Below, piece by piece: positions 16,217 through 24,333 of a stretch of DNA of 53,531 nucleotides. A program made the position numbers and the translations under genes. The stretch spans positions 1-53,531 of the forward strand of contig UQWM01000016.1 of NCBI GenBank assembly GCA_900544795.1, written 5' to 3'. The stretch comes from an uncultured Phascolarctobacterium sp. (GTDB lineage: Bacteria > Bacillota > Negativicutes > Acidaminococcales > Acidaminococcaceae). The notes beneath the pieces are model-generated. The model made no database searches. It saw only the letters and a program-made list of their open reading frames with translations, and was not told the DNA's origin. Position 1 is the first letter of the stretch. Every line of letters begins with the position of its first letter.

Positions 16217-17097
16217 TATTTCACGTCCTTCATCAAAGTTTGATAGGCTTTGTAAGCTGCCTTCGGCTTAGCGTTTTCGTGTACCACCATGCGAATGGCC
16301 TGCAGCATAGCGCTGGGACATTCGGCCTGCAACACATTGCGGCCCATATCGACGCCGGCAGCACCTTCGCAGATAGCACAGTAAGCCATATCCAATGCTT
16401 CCAGCTCGGGCACTTTTTTACCGCCCGCAATAACGATAGGTACGGGGCAGGCCGCGGTGATCTGTTCAAAATTATCACAGTAATAGGTTTTGATGATATG
16501 CGCGCCCTGTTCCGCCAGCAGGCGAGTCGCCAGGGAGAAATAGCGGGTAGTGCGCTCCATCTCTTTGCCAACAGCAACTACGCCCAGTACGGGGATACCA
16601 TAGCGTTCGCCCTTGTTGACGTAGTAAGACAAGTTGTTCAGGGAGGTTATTTCACCGGCCGAACCGATAAAGCATTGTACAGCCATGCAGGCAGCGTTCA
16701 TCCGCAGAGCTTCTTCAATATCCACGCCCACTACGCCCATGCTCATATCGTCCTTCAGCACCGAACTGTCAGCCGTGCAGCGCAAAGCGATCGCCCTGCG
16801 GTTATCGGCAGGAATACAGGTGCGCAGCGCACCGCGGGTCGCCATCAGGCAATCGGCGTAATCCATCAGCGGCGGGATCACCAAGTCCAGGCGTTCCAGA
16901 CCGGCGGTGCTGCCCATGATGTAACCGTGGTCAAAAGCCAGCATGATAGTGCGGCCGTCGGCAGCAAAAATCTGCGACAGACGAGCCTTCATGCCCCAAC
17001 CGGCGTTATCGTGCCCTTTGACATGAAAATGCTGCGCTGGCGGTTTGATGCCAATACCATAATCTTTCGCAATAATATTACCGTCTTTATCAGCCAT
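16216..17097 (-). CDS. LsrF-like class I aldolase / thiolase (DeoC-FbaB superfamily)
   Basis: 293 residues. The sequence follows LsrF closely: WGMKARLSQIFAADGRTIML, AFDHGYIMGSTAGLERLD, CLMATRGALRT, RYFSLATRLLAEQGAHIIKT with the Schiff-base Lys in IIKTYY, CPVPIVIAGGKK and GAAGVDMGRNVLQ. E. coli LsrF transfers an acetyl group from 3-hydroxy-5-phosphonooxypentane-2,4-dione to CoA, giving dihydroxyacetone phosphate. Here the gene follows dhaK by 22 bases, and no LsrK or Lsr transporter is present. Another aldol or thiolase reaction on a ketose phosphate is possible. Confidence in the family is high, in the substrate low. Confidence 0.85.
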   Translation of the reverse strand: MADKDGNIIAKDYGIGIKPPAQHFHVKGHDNAGWGMKARLSQIFAADGRTIMLAFDHGYIMGSTAGLERLDLVIPPLMDYADCLMATRGALRTCIPADNRRAIALRCTADSSVLKDDMSMGVVGVDIEEALRMNAACMAVQCFIGSAGEITSLNNLSYYVNKGERYGIPVLGVVAVGKEMERTTRYFSLATRLLAEQGAHIIKTYYCDNFEQITAACPVPIVIAGGKKVPELEALDMAYCAICEGAAGVDMGRNVLQAECPSAMLQAIRMVVHENAKPKAAYKAYQTLMKDVK

Positions 17098-17119
17098 TTT
17101 TATCTCCTCAAAGTTCAGC

Positions 17120-18112
17120 TTAGTTTTTGTAATAAGGGGTACGGCAAGGGGCGTTCCAATAACCTAACAGCTCGTCGTCCATACGGGCCACAAACAGCTG
17201 GAAGCCAGCCATTTCCTGTACGGTCAGCACTTCGCCTACGATATTGGCAGCGACTTCGATGCCTTTTTCTGCCAGGTAGTTATAGCATTTACGGAATACG
17301 ATCAGCTGCTCCATCAAAGTAGTAGCGCCAACACCGTTGACGATGACCAGCAGTTTTTCGCCGGTTTTGATATCCAGGTCTTTCAGCAGGGCGTCCATCA
17401 TGATAACGGCTGTTTCGTCGGCAGTTTTCATCTCAGTCAGGCCACCGCCGCCTTCACCGTGCTGGCCCATGCCGATCTCCATTTTACCATCTTCGATCTG
17501 GGCAATGACCATATCGGTAGCCGGGTGGGTAGCTCCTTTAGCTGCTACGGCGATAGTTGCCATGTTATCAGCAAATTTCTGGGCGATAGCGGCCACCTCT
17601 TCTAAGGATTTGCCAGCAGCAGCTGCTGCGCCGGCGATTTTATACAGGGGCACGCAGCCAACCAGACCACGGCGGTCGTCAGCATTGCTGCGGGGCGCGT
17701 TGGCGATATCGTCCTGGGTAACAACCTTAACCACGTTCAGGCCCAGTTTATTGACCTGTTTCATCGTCAGGTTGCCAGTCAGCATATCACCGGCATGGTT
17801 CAGCACTACAAACAGTACGCCGTGTCCCTTGTCGGCCATTTTGATAGCTTCTACGCAGGCCTGAGGTCCGGGAGCGGCAAAAACATTGCCGGCAACGGAA
17901 ATATCGACCATACCTTCACCAACAAAACCGCTGATAGCCGGTTCGTGGCCGGTGCCGCCCAAAGTGACGATAGTAACGCGGTCAGCGTCTTTTAATTTAT
18001 TGTTGACGACCAGATTGCCGTCCTCCACGTGCAGGATCTCTTTGTTGGCAAGCGCCAGGCCTTCCAATAATTCACTGGTCAGATTTTCGGGATCATTGAC
18101 AAATTTTTTCAT
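17120..18112 (-). CDS. dhaK: Dihydroxyacetone kinase subunit DhaK (ketose-binding)
   Basis: 330 residues from the ATG with GGAGG 9 bases upstream; an in-frame TTG three codons earlier abuts the ribosome site and is rejected. With this start the active-site residues match E. coli DhaK numbering: His56 in GGTGHEP, Asp109 in NHAGDM and His218 in GMGQHGEGG, the histidine that binds the ketose covalently. DhaK/DhaL phosphorylate dihydroxyacetone or related short ketoses. No DhaM phosphotransfer subunit is encoded in the window, so the phosphoryl source is unknown. Neighbours suggest the substrate may be a four- or five-carbon ketose rather than dihydroxyacetone. Confidence 0.9.
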   Translation of the reverse strand: MKKFVNDPENLTSELLEGLALANKEILHVEDGNLVVNNKLKDADRVTIVTLGGTGHEPAISGFVGEGMVDISVAGNVFAAPGPQACVEAIKMADKGHGVLFVVLNHAGDMLTGNLTMKQVNKLGLNVVKVVTQDDIANAPRSNADDRRGLVGCVPLYKIAGAAAAAGKSLEEVAAIAQKFADNMATIAVAAKGATHPATDMVIAQIEDGKMEIGMGQHGEGGGGLTEMKTADETAVIMMDALLKDLDIKTGEKLLVIVNGVGATTLMEQLIVFRKCYNYLAEKGIEVAANIVGEVLTVQEMAGFQLFVARMDDELLGYWNAPCRTPYYKN

Positions 18113-18169
18113 ACTTTTCAACCTCCAAAAATTTTATTTACTTCCGACGCTGCGGAAAATTACAACCAC

Positions 18170-18784
18170 TTATACAGCCTGCGCCATAGCACTGAACAAA
18201 ATAGCGATGGAAACCGCGCCGGGATCTTTGGTGCCCAGACTGCGCTCGCCCATATTTTTGGCACGCCCAAACTTAGCCACCAGCTTGCTGGTGCTTTCGG
18301 CGCCCTGCACTGCCGCAGCCGCAGCCGCGTCCATGATCTCTTTTAAAGTGCCGTGGGCAGCTATAGCCGTATCAAGCGCCGGATAAAGAGCATCGACCAT
18401 GGTTTTGTCACCTACCTGGGCTTTCGAGATATCCATAAAGTCCTCTTTGGCCTGCACGAACATTTTGCGGAATTCCAGCTCGGTCAGTTCGGCCTGGTCT
18501 TCAATACCTTCTGCCATACCGCTGAAAATTGTACCCCATAAAGGCCCGGCGCTGCCACCGTTGATGCCCATAAAAGCGTCGCCCAGCTCATCCAGCAGGT
18601 CGTGCATGGTATTGGGCTGGTCTTCTTCGGTCATGGTCTTCATCACGTCGGCCATCCTGCCGATGGTAATGCCGTGGTCGCCGTCGCCGGCCACGCTGTC
18701 CAGCTCACATAAATAAGTGCTGTTTGCCTTAAGCTCTACTGCTGCATTAAGCAGCATTTTTCTGAGGATAGGTAAAGTCAACAT
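18170..18784 (-). CDS. dhaL: Dihydroxyacetone kinase subunit DhaL (nucleotide-binding)
   Basis: 204 residues from the ATG preceded by GAGGTGA; a TTG two codons earlier is less likely. The Mg/ADP-binding aspartates are present in LDSVAGDGDHG (Asp29, 34, 36). Later blocks GSAGPLWGTIF and GDKTMVDAL match the DhaL eight-helix barrel. In the bacterial two-subunit enzymes DhaL holds ADP, which is rephosphorylated by DhaM, and passes phosphate to the ketose held by DhaK. It is the first gene of the operon. The order dhaL-dhaK is the reverse of the common dhaK-dhaL-dhaM. Confidence 0.9.
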   Translation of the reverse strand: MLTLPILRKMLLNAAVELKANSTYLCELDSVAGDGDHGITIGRMADVMKTMTEEDQPNTMHDLLDELGDAFMGINGGSAGPLWGTIFSGMAEGIEDQAELTELEFRKMFVQAKEDFMDISKAQVGDKTMVDALYPALDTAIAAHGTLKEIMDAAAAAAVQGAESTSKLVAKFGRAKNMGERSLGTKDPGAVSIAILFSAMAQAV

Positions 18785-18823
18785 TTCCAATCACCTCACA
18801 AGTTTATTTACCGTAATTTTAAT

Positions 18824-18889
18824 ATTTGTCAGAACATTTGTAAATTTGTTTTCAGATAATTTACAGGATTCAACAAAGATTTTACAAAT
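18824..18889 (-). promoter_or_regulatory. Candidate SorC operator region upstream of dhaL
   Basis: Three ATTTGT boxes (18824, 18836, 18844) are followed by ACAAAG (18873) and ACAAAT (18884). ATTTGTAAA at 18836-18844 and TTTACAAAT at 18881-18889 form a perfect 9-bp inverted repeat, centres 45 bases apart. The A+T-rich stretch lies 40-105 bases before dhaL, where an operator for the operon's own SorC regulator would be expected. Binding is inferred. Confidence 0.4.
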
Positions 18890-19040
18890 ACTGCGTCTGG
18901 GCAGCACATTGATGTTAACATTATCGGACCTTATGCAAATAAGCTATTAAAATAAACGATTTTGCAAGCAGTGTTTGCTGCTGTCGTGGCATTAATGGTT
19001 TAAACTAAAGCTAACAAATATTTAGCAGGAAGGAAATTTT

Positions 19041-20459
19041 ATGGCTGCTGTTACACCGTCTGACTCACAAAAGCATAGCCTGTCCCTTTGGAACTTTTTT
19101 ACCATCGGCTTTGGGGCTATCATCGGCACCGGCTGGATCTTTTTAGTGGGCGAATGGCTCGTTATCAGCGGTGGCCCCCTGCCGGCCATGCTGGCTTTTT
19201 TGCTGGGTGCTTTACTGCTGCTGCCGGTAGGCGCAGTTTTTGGCGAGCTTACCTCCTCCCTGCCTTTGGACGGAGGCATGGTAGAATATGTTGACCGCAC
19301 CTATGGCAAAACAGCATCGTTCGTTACCGGCTGGCTGCTGCTTTTAAGCAATATTATCATGTGCCCCTGGGAAACCATCGCCATTTCGACCCTGTTTGCC
19401 CAGATGTTCGGCAGTATCTTTCCGCTGCTGCGCTCGGTAAAGCTGTATACTGTTTTAGGTGCGGACGTATATTTGTGGCCGACCCTGATCGCCCTGGGCT
19501 TTGCCGCCTTTATCATCCGCCAGAATTTACACGGTGCCGCCGCTGCTGCCAAGACTCAGGCTTTTTTGACGAAGGCCCTGCTCTGTGGGCTATTGCTGGC
19601 GGTCATCAGCGCCGTGGACAGCGGCAGCCTGTCGGACTGGGAGCCTGCGTTCCAGCAAGTTGCGGCGGCCAACTTACAAACTAAAGCTACGTCGCTGGCA
19701 GCGGGTGTTTTAGCCCTGCTCACTGTCACACCATTTTTCTATACGGGCTTCGACACTATTCCCCAGCAAGCTGAAGAAGCTGCCCAAGGGCTGGACTGGC
19801 ACCGATTTGGCCGTATCATCAGCCTTTCCCTGCTGGCTGCCGGAGGCTTTTATATGATTTGCATCGCAGCCTTCAGCAGCCTGATGCCCTGGACAGCTTT
19901 TGTGCAGGAGCCTTTGGCAGCGCTGGCTTGTTTGCGGCAGTTAAATTTCACTTTGTATTTTGTGATGCTGTGCATCACTGTTTTAGGGGCACTGGGACCA
20001 ATGAATTCTTTTTATGCCTCGTCGGCGCGGCTGGTAACGGCCATGGCACGCAAACAGCAACTACCCCTTATCTTTACTCCACCGCCGGGAAAGCCAGCGG
20101 CGGCCAGCACCCACGCACTGCTGATTTTCTGCACGGTGCTGGCACCCTTTTTGGGTGGTAATATGCTGCTGCCTTTGACTAATGTGGCGGCACTGACCTT
20201 TATGTTTGCCTGCACCATGGTCTGTTTGGCCTGCTACAGGCTGCGCCGCAGCGAGCCTGCCCTGCACCGTCCCTACAAGGTGCCCGGCGGCAGGTTCGGT
20301 ATCGGCTGCGCCTGCGCCATCGGCAGTTGTATCGTAGCATTGATGCTGTTGCCCGGCAGCGCTGCTTCATTAAACCCTGCCGAATACCTGCTATTATCCG
20401 CCTGGATTGTGCTCGGCGCCTTAGTGAAAGCCCTGCACCGCTATGGGCACAGGGCATAA
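19041..20459 (+). CDS. APC-superfamily amino acid permease, copy 1
   Basis: 472 residues with about 12 membrane segments. The N-terminal block LWNFFTIGFGAIIGTGW is the APC helix 1 motif with the unwound GxG substrate site, and FYTGFDTIPQQAEEA is the helix 6 region. Family members import amino acids or export amines. It is strongly similar to the permease at 22808 (matching helices 1, 3, 6 and 8 and the R-P-Y-K-V-P-G-G loop before the last helices). GGAAGG precedes the ATG. It stands alone, ending in a bidirectional terminator next to the histidine kinase gene. The ligand is unknown. Confidence 0.88.
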   Translation: MAAVTPSDSQKHSLSLWNFFTIGFGAIIGTGWIFLVGEWLVISGGPLPAMLAFLLGALLLLPVGAVFGELTSSLPLDGGMVEYVDRTYGKTASFVTGWLLLLSNIIMCPWETIAISTLFAQMFGSIFPLLRSVKLYTVLGADVYLWPTLIALGFAAFIIRQNLHGAAAAAKTQAFLTKALLCGLLLAVISAVDSGSLSDWEPAFQQVAAANLQTKATSLAAGVLALLTVTPFFYTGFDTIPQQAEEAAQGLDWHRFGRIISLSLLAAGGFYMICIAAFSSLMPWTAFVQEPLAALACLRQLNFTLYFVMLCITVLGALGPMNSFYASSARLVTAMARKQQLPLIFTPPPGKPAAASTHALLIFCTVLAPFLGGNMLLPLTNVAALTFMFACTMVCLACYRLRRSEPALHRPYKVPGGRFGIGCACAIGSCIVALMLLPGSAASLNPAEYLLLSAWIVLGALVKALHRYGHRA

Positions 20460-20461
20460 AT

Positions 20462-20501
20462 AATAAAAGCCTGTCAGTTATTGAACTGACAGGCTTTTAT
20501 T
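20462..20501. terminator. Bidirectional terminator between permease 1 and histidine kinase
   Basis: A perfect 18-bp stem (AATAAAAGCCTGTCAGTT and its complement, loop ATTG) serves the two convergent genes. Confidence 0.92.
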
Positions 20502-21831
20502 ATTTGACGGGCAACAGCGACAGCATCACCGAAACGTTAAAGACATTTTCGCTATGACTGGCCGAAAATTCACCGTTATATTTTTCGACGATGGTCTGGA
20601 TATTGAACAGACCGATACCGCAGTAGCGCTCGTCGATCTTTACTGTTTTATAAATATTGTTCTGTTTTTTGACTTCGCCGGTAAAAGAGTTGGCGATGTC
20701 GATGAAAAGATAATCTTTTTTAATATTAACGTTCAACACAATAAACTTCCGCTCGCCGGGCGCTGTTATCCTGCCGCAAGCCTCTACCGCGTTGTCGATA
20801 AGGTTGCCGAACAGGATGCACAGATCCACGTCAGCCACGTTCAGTACAGGCGGCACGATGATACTGCATTTCAGGTCGATACCGTTCTGTTCGATATTAG
20901 CCAGCCCGTTGCTGAGAATGGAATCGATGACGATATTGCCGCTGTAATTAACGCCCTTTAATGCCTTGTTATCATAATACAGTTCCTTGATATAGTATTG
21001 GGCCTCGCTGTTATGCCCGCCATCCAGCAAGGCATACAGGCAGCGCATATGATTTTTGATGTCGTGACGCAGGCTCTGCACCTCGCGCTGCGATACGTCC
21101 AGCCGTTCGTAATGCCGCCGCTGTAGGGAAAGCAGTTCTTCCATAACGGCCGATTTTTCGCCTGACATATCCAGCAAAATATTTTTTCCCAGCAGGTAAA
21201 ATAAGCTGATGGACGCTGAAAAGAGTAGCACCGACGTATACAGATAAAATATCTTGATGCTGTTGACAGGACCGACGCCAACATTTTTCTGAGAGAGTAT
21301 ACTGACCGAGATCATCACCGTGACGGGAAACAGGTAGGAAATGGCCGCATACAGCAGGTTTTGCTTATTCAGGCGCAGCTTGCGGATGCAGATGGTGCCC
21401 CACAGGCTCAGCACGAACAGCAGGCAGGCCATCATCTGCGACCAGGAGTCCATGACGATGCGGTAATTCTCCAGCCCTGTCGGCAGTATCTGCTCGCCCC
21501 AGGCGATAGCGACCGCCGTTACCGCCGTTTTACAGGCATAGTTCATGATCACGAACAGTGAAGCGATAGTGATCTTGTTTTGCAGCGAGTCGGAAAAAAA
21601 GACGATGGCAATGATGGCTGAAAACAAAAAATAATATCCTGCTGTCGAGAACATAGGGCTTTCGTTGACGTATGACAGCATTTGAAAACTGAAGTAACAG
21701 ACCACGCCCAGCCAGTAGTAGGTCTGGCGTACCGAATTGCGGGTCAGGTAGGTATTGAAGAGCCGGTAACCGATCCAGGTTTCGGCCGCCGATAAAACGA
21801 TATAGGTGATCCATTTCAAAATGATGTCCAT
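20500..21831 (-). CDS. AgrC-like sensor histidine kinase (GHKL type)
   Basis: 443 residues. Six or so membrane helices occupy about residues 1-200. A cytoplasmic part follows, with the phosphoacceptor motif SLRHDIKNHMRCLYALL (His in LRHDIKNH), the N-box LFGNLIDNAVEAC and the G-box CGIGLFNIQTIVEKYNG. This is the architecture of AgrC/ComD-like kinases paired with LytTR regulators. It begins two bases after the regulator stop. No AgrB or AgrD-like pheromone gene lies beside it, so the signal may be a metabolite, possibly linked to the flanking permeases. Confidence 0.88.
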   Translation of the reverse strand: MDIILKWITYIVLSAAETWIGYRLFNTYLTRNSVRQTYYWLGVVCYFSFQMLSYVNESPMFSTAGYYFLFSAIIAIVFFSDSLQNKITIASLFVIMNYACKTAVTAVAIAWGEQILPTGLENYRIVMDSWSQMMACLLFVLSLWGTICIRKLRLNKQNLLYAAISYLFPVTVMISVSILSQKNVGVGPVNSIKIFYLYTSVLLFSASISLFYLLGKNILLDMSGEKSAVMEELLSLQRRHYERLDVSQREVQSLRHDIKNHMRCLYALLDGGHNSEAQYYIKELYYDNKALKGVNYSGNIVIDSILSNGLANIEQNGIDLKCSIIVPPVLNVADVDLCILFGNLIDNAVEACGRITAPGERKFIVLNVNIKKDYLFIDIANSFTGEVKKQNNIYKTVKIDERYCGIGLFNIQTIVEKYNGEFSASHSENVFNVSVMLSLLPVK

Positions 21832-21833
21832 AG

Positions 21834-22550
21834 TCAGATATTATCCTTCATATAGGTTAAAAACTGCTGACGCAGCTCTTTGCTACGGTGGCGGCTGAGC
21901 GGCAGTTCTTCGCCATTTTCCAGCGTCACCGTATCCTTGAAGATGTTACGGATATGCTTGAGATTGACCACATAGCTTTTATGTATCCGCACAAAATCTT
22001 GTTCGGCCAGTGCTTCTTCCACGTCACTGATCTTGCCGGTGAAATCTGTTTTGCCGCCCTGATGGCAGACTGACAGCGTCCGCATATTAGATTCAAAATA
22101 GTAGATATCCGTAGTTTTTACTTTAAACAAACCTTTTTCATTGGTAAAACTAAAATATTTGTTCTGCACTCTGGCGATAGAGGTCAGGATAGTTCGCACT
22201 TCTTCCTGAAAATATGCCTTGTCTACCGGCTTGAGGATATAGCGGTAAGCATTGACCTGATAGCCGTCCATGGCGTATTCCACAGTTCCCGTGACGATCA
22301 GGATCGGCACCTCCGTATCGTACTGCCTGATCTGCCGTGCCGTTTCTATGCCGTTCAACGGCTTCATCAGCATATCCAGAATAATGATGTCGAATTTATG
22401 CCCCCGTTCATACTGGCGCACCAGCTCACGTCCATTCAAAAAAGGTACGCTTTCCAGTTGTAAGCCCGGGCTTTTTATTTCTGCTAAATAACCGGTCAAC
22501 AGTTCGACCACCGGCCATTCATCGTCGCATAAGGCAATATAGAACATCAT
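21834..22550 (-). CDS. LytTR-family response regulator
   Basis: 238 residues. The receiver domain (1-120) has CDDEW acidic residues, the phosphorylated Asp59 in IIILDMLM and the Lys of ILKPVDKAYF. The LytTR DNA-binding domain follows (about 135-235: FESNMRTLSV, FVRIHKSYVVNLKHI). It activates or represses by binding paired direct repeats. It is the first gene of the pair and is transcribed divergently from the second permease gene, so that permease and the following amidohydrolase gene are the most likely targets. Confidence 0.9.
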   Translation of the reverse strand: MMFYIALCDDEWPVVELLTGYLAEIKSPGLQLESVPFLNGRELVRQYERGHKFDIIILDMLMKPLNGIETARQIRQYDTEVPILIVTGTVEYAMDGYQVNAYRYILKPVDKAYFQEEVRTILTSIARVQNKYFSFTNEKGLFKVKTTDIYYFESNMRTLSVCHQGGKTDFTGKISDVEEALAEQDFVRIHKSYVVNLKHIRNIFKDTVTLENGEELPLSRHRSKELRQQFLTYMKDNI

Positions 22551-22807
22551 CTCACCTCCGTTCTCATTACAATTTTATTATATCATTTGCCGCAGCCTTT
22601 AGCTGCTACGATTATGACACTGAAATTGCCGATTTTGCAGCGCCCAGCACTGATTTTAGCCTGATATTACATTAAAGGTGTCAATTATGAAGATTTGGTC
22701 GTAAGCTTTGAGTCTTTGGGCTATATTAAAGCTACGCAAGGGCAAAGTCCTGCTCTAAATCATTCGAATATTTAGCTTTACTATCACAGCACAAGGAGGT
22801 TTTTGAG

Positions 22808-24286
22808 ATGTCCACTTCAACTAATAAGGGCGGTATGCAAAAGACCTTATCGCTCTGGAACTTTTTTACCATTGGCTTCGGCGCCATCATCGGCACCGGC
22901 TGGGTCCTGATGGTCGGCGACTGGATGGTCATCGGCGGCGGCCCCGTAGCGGCCATGATAGCCTTTATCATCGGCGCCATCTTCCTGCTGCCGATCGGCG
23001 CAGTGTTCGGCGAACTGACGGCGGCGATACCAATTTCCGGCGGCATCGTAGAATATGTTGACCGCACCTACGGCAACACCATGTCGTTTATCACAGGCTG
23101 GTTCCTGGCTTTGGGCAACGCCATTCTGTGCCCCTGGGAAGCCATCGCCATCTCGACGCTGGTTTCTGATATGTTCGGCGACCTGCTCCCCATTCTGCGT
23201 TCGGTAAAGTTATACTCGATCATGGGCGCCGATGTGTATCTGTTTCCCACTGTTATCGCTCTGGGCTTTGCAGCTTACGTCATTATTCAAAATTTCCGCG
23301 GCGCTTCGGCAGCCGCCAGCTTACAGGCTTTTTTAACCAAAGCTCTGCTCTTCGGAATGATCCTCGCCATGGGCATTTCGCTGGTCAAAGGCGGCCCGGC
23401 CAATATTCAGCCTGTATTCGCCAGTGTTGAAGGTGCGGCGTCATCTACCTCAGCTTCCACAATGTTTGCCGGTATCATCTCGGTTTTAGTTATGACACCG
23501 TTCTTTTATGCCGGTTTTGACACTATCCCTCAGCAGGCTGAAGAAGCGGCAGAAGGTCTTGACTGGAATAAATTCGGCCGTGTCATCAGCCTGGCGCTGC
23601 TGGCTTCCGGAGGCTTTTATATGGTCTGCATCTATTCCTTCGGCAGCATCATCCCCTGGACGGATTTCGTTAAAAGTTCCGTACCTGCGCTGGCCTGCCT
23701 GAAGACCATCAATATTTTCCTCTATCTGGCCATGCTCTGCATCGCCACTATCGGCCCCATGGGCCCTATGAACTCGTTTTACGGAGCAACCAGCCGCATT
23801 ATGCTGGCCATGGGACGTAAAGGGCAGCTGCCCAGCTCCTTCGCTCAGGTAGACCCTGTTTCGGGTACGCCCAGAACGGCTAACCTGCTGCTGGCAGCGC
23901 TAACTATCGGCGGCCCCTTCCTGGGTAAAAAAATGCTGGTACCGTTGACGAATGTTTCGGCCCTGGCCTTTATTTTCGCCTGCACCATGGTCAGTTTCTC
24001 CTGCTACAAAATGCGCCTTACAGAACCAGACCTGCCCCGACCTTAAAAGGTGCCAGGCGGCAAGTTCGGCATCGCCCTGGCCTGTTTGGCCGGTTCGCTT
24101 ATCGTCCTGCTGATGGTAGTTCCCGGCAGCCCCGCTACCCTGAACGCCATCGAATGGAGCATAGTACTGAGCTGGCTGGCAGTAGGCTTATCCATCAAAG
24201 CGCTGCACAGAAAAAAAACGCCCGCACCGGCTGCGGAGCCGACCGTCGTCCCTCTCTCCATCAATGATACCCGTTATCCAAAATAA
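22808..24286 (+). pseudogene. APC-superfamily permease, copy 2, interrupted by an in-frame TAA
   Basis: The gene runs from an ATG with AAGGAGG upstream to a TAA at 24284-24286, but codon 413 (24044-24046) is also TAA. The two pieces are in the same frame and align end to end with copy 1: copy 1 has R-P-Tyr-K-V-P-G-G where this copy has R-P-stop-K-V-P-G-G. One base change (TAC or TAT to TAA) explains it. The truncated product has 412 residues and lacks about the last two membrane helices. The 80 codons after the stop are undegraded, so the change is recent, a sequencing error, or read through. The helix 1 motif LWNFFTIGFGAIIGTGW and helix 6 motif FYAGFDTIPQQAEEA are intact. Confidence 0.85.
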
Positions 24287-24333
24287 GCATTACTAGCAAC
24301 TACATTCACCATATATTAAAGGAGGCATTCATC

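Noticed and set aside
16240..17322. Open frame of about 360 codons on the plus strand
   Set aside because: It is antisense to the LsrF-like gene and the end of dhaK; its composition is His/Gln/Arg-rich and resembles no protein I recognise.
22551..22807. Small autoinducer-peptide gene near the AgrC-like kinase
   Set aside because: No short open frame with a ribosome site and a plausible leader/cleavage pattern was seen in this gap or at 20460-20500.
24050..24286. Separate small gene after the interrupted permease
   Set aside because: It is in the same frame as the permease and matches the C-terminus of the paralogue, so it is the tail of one broken gene.
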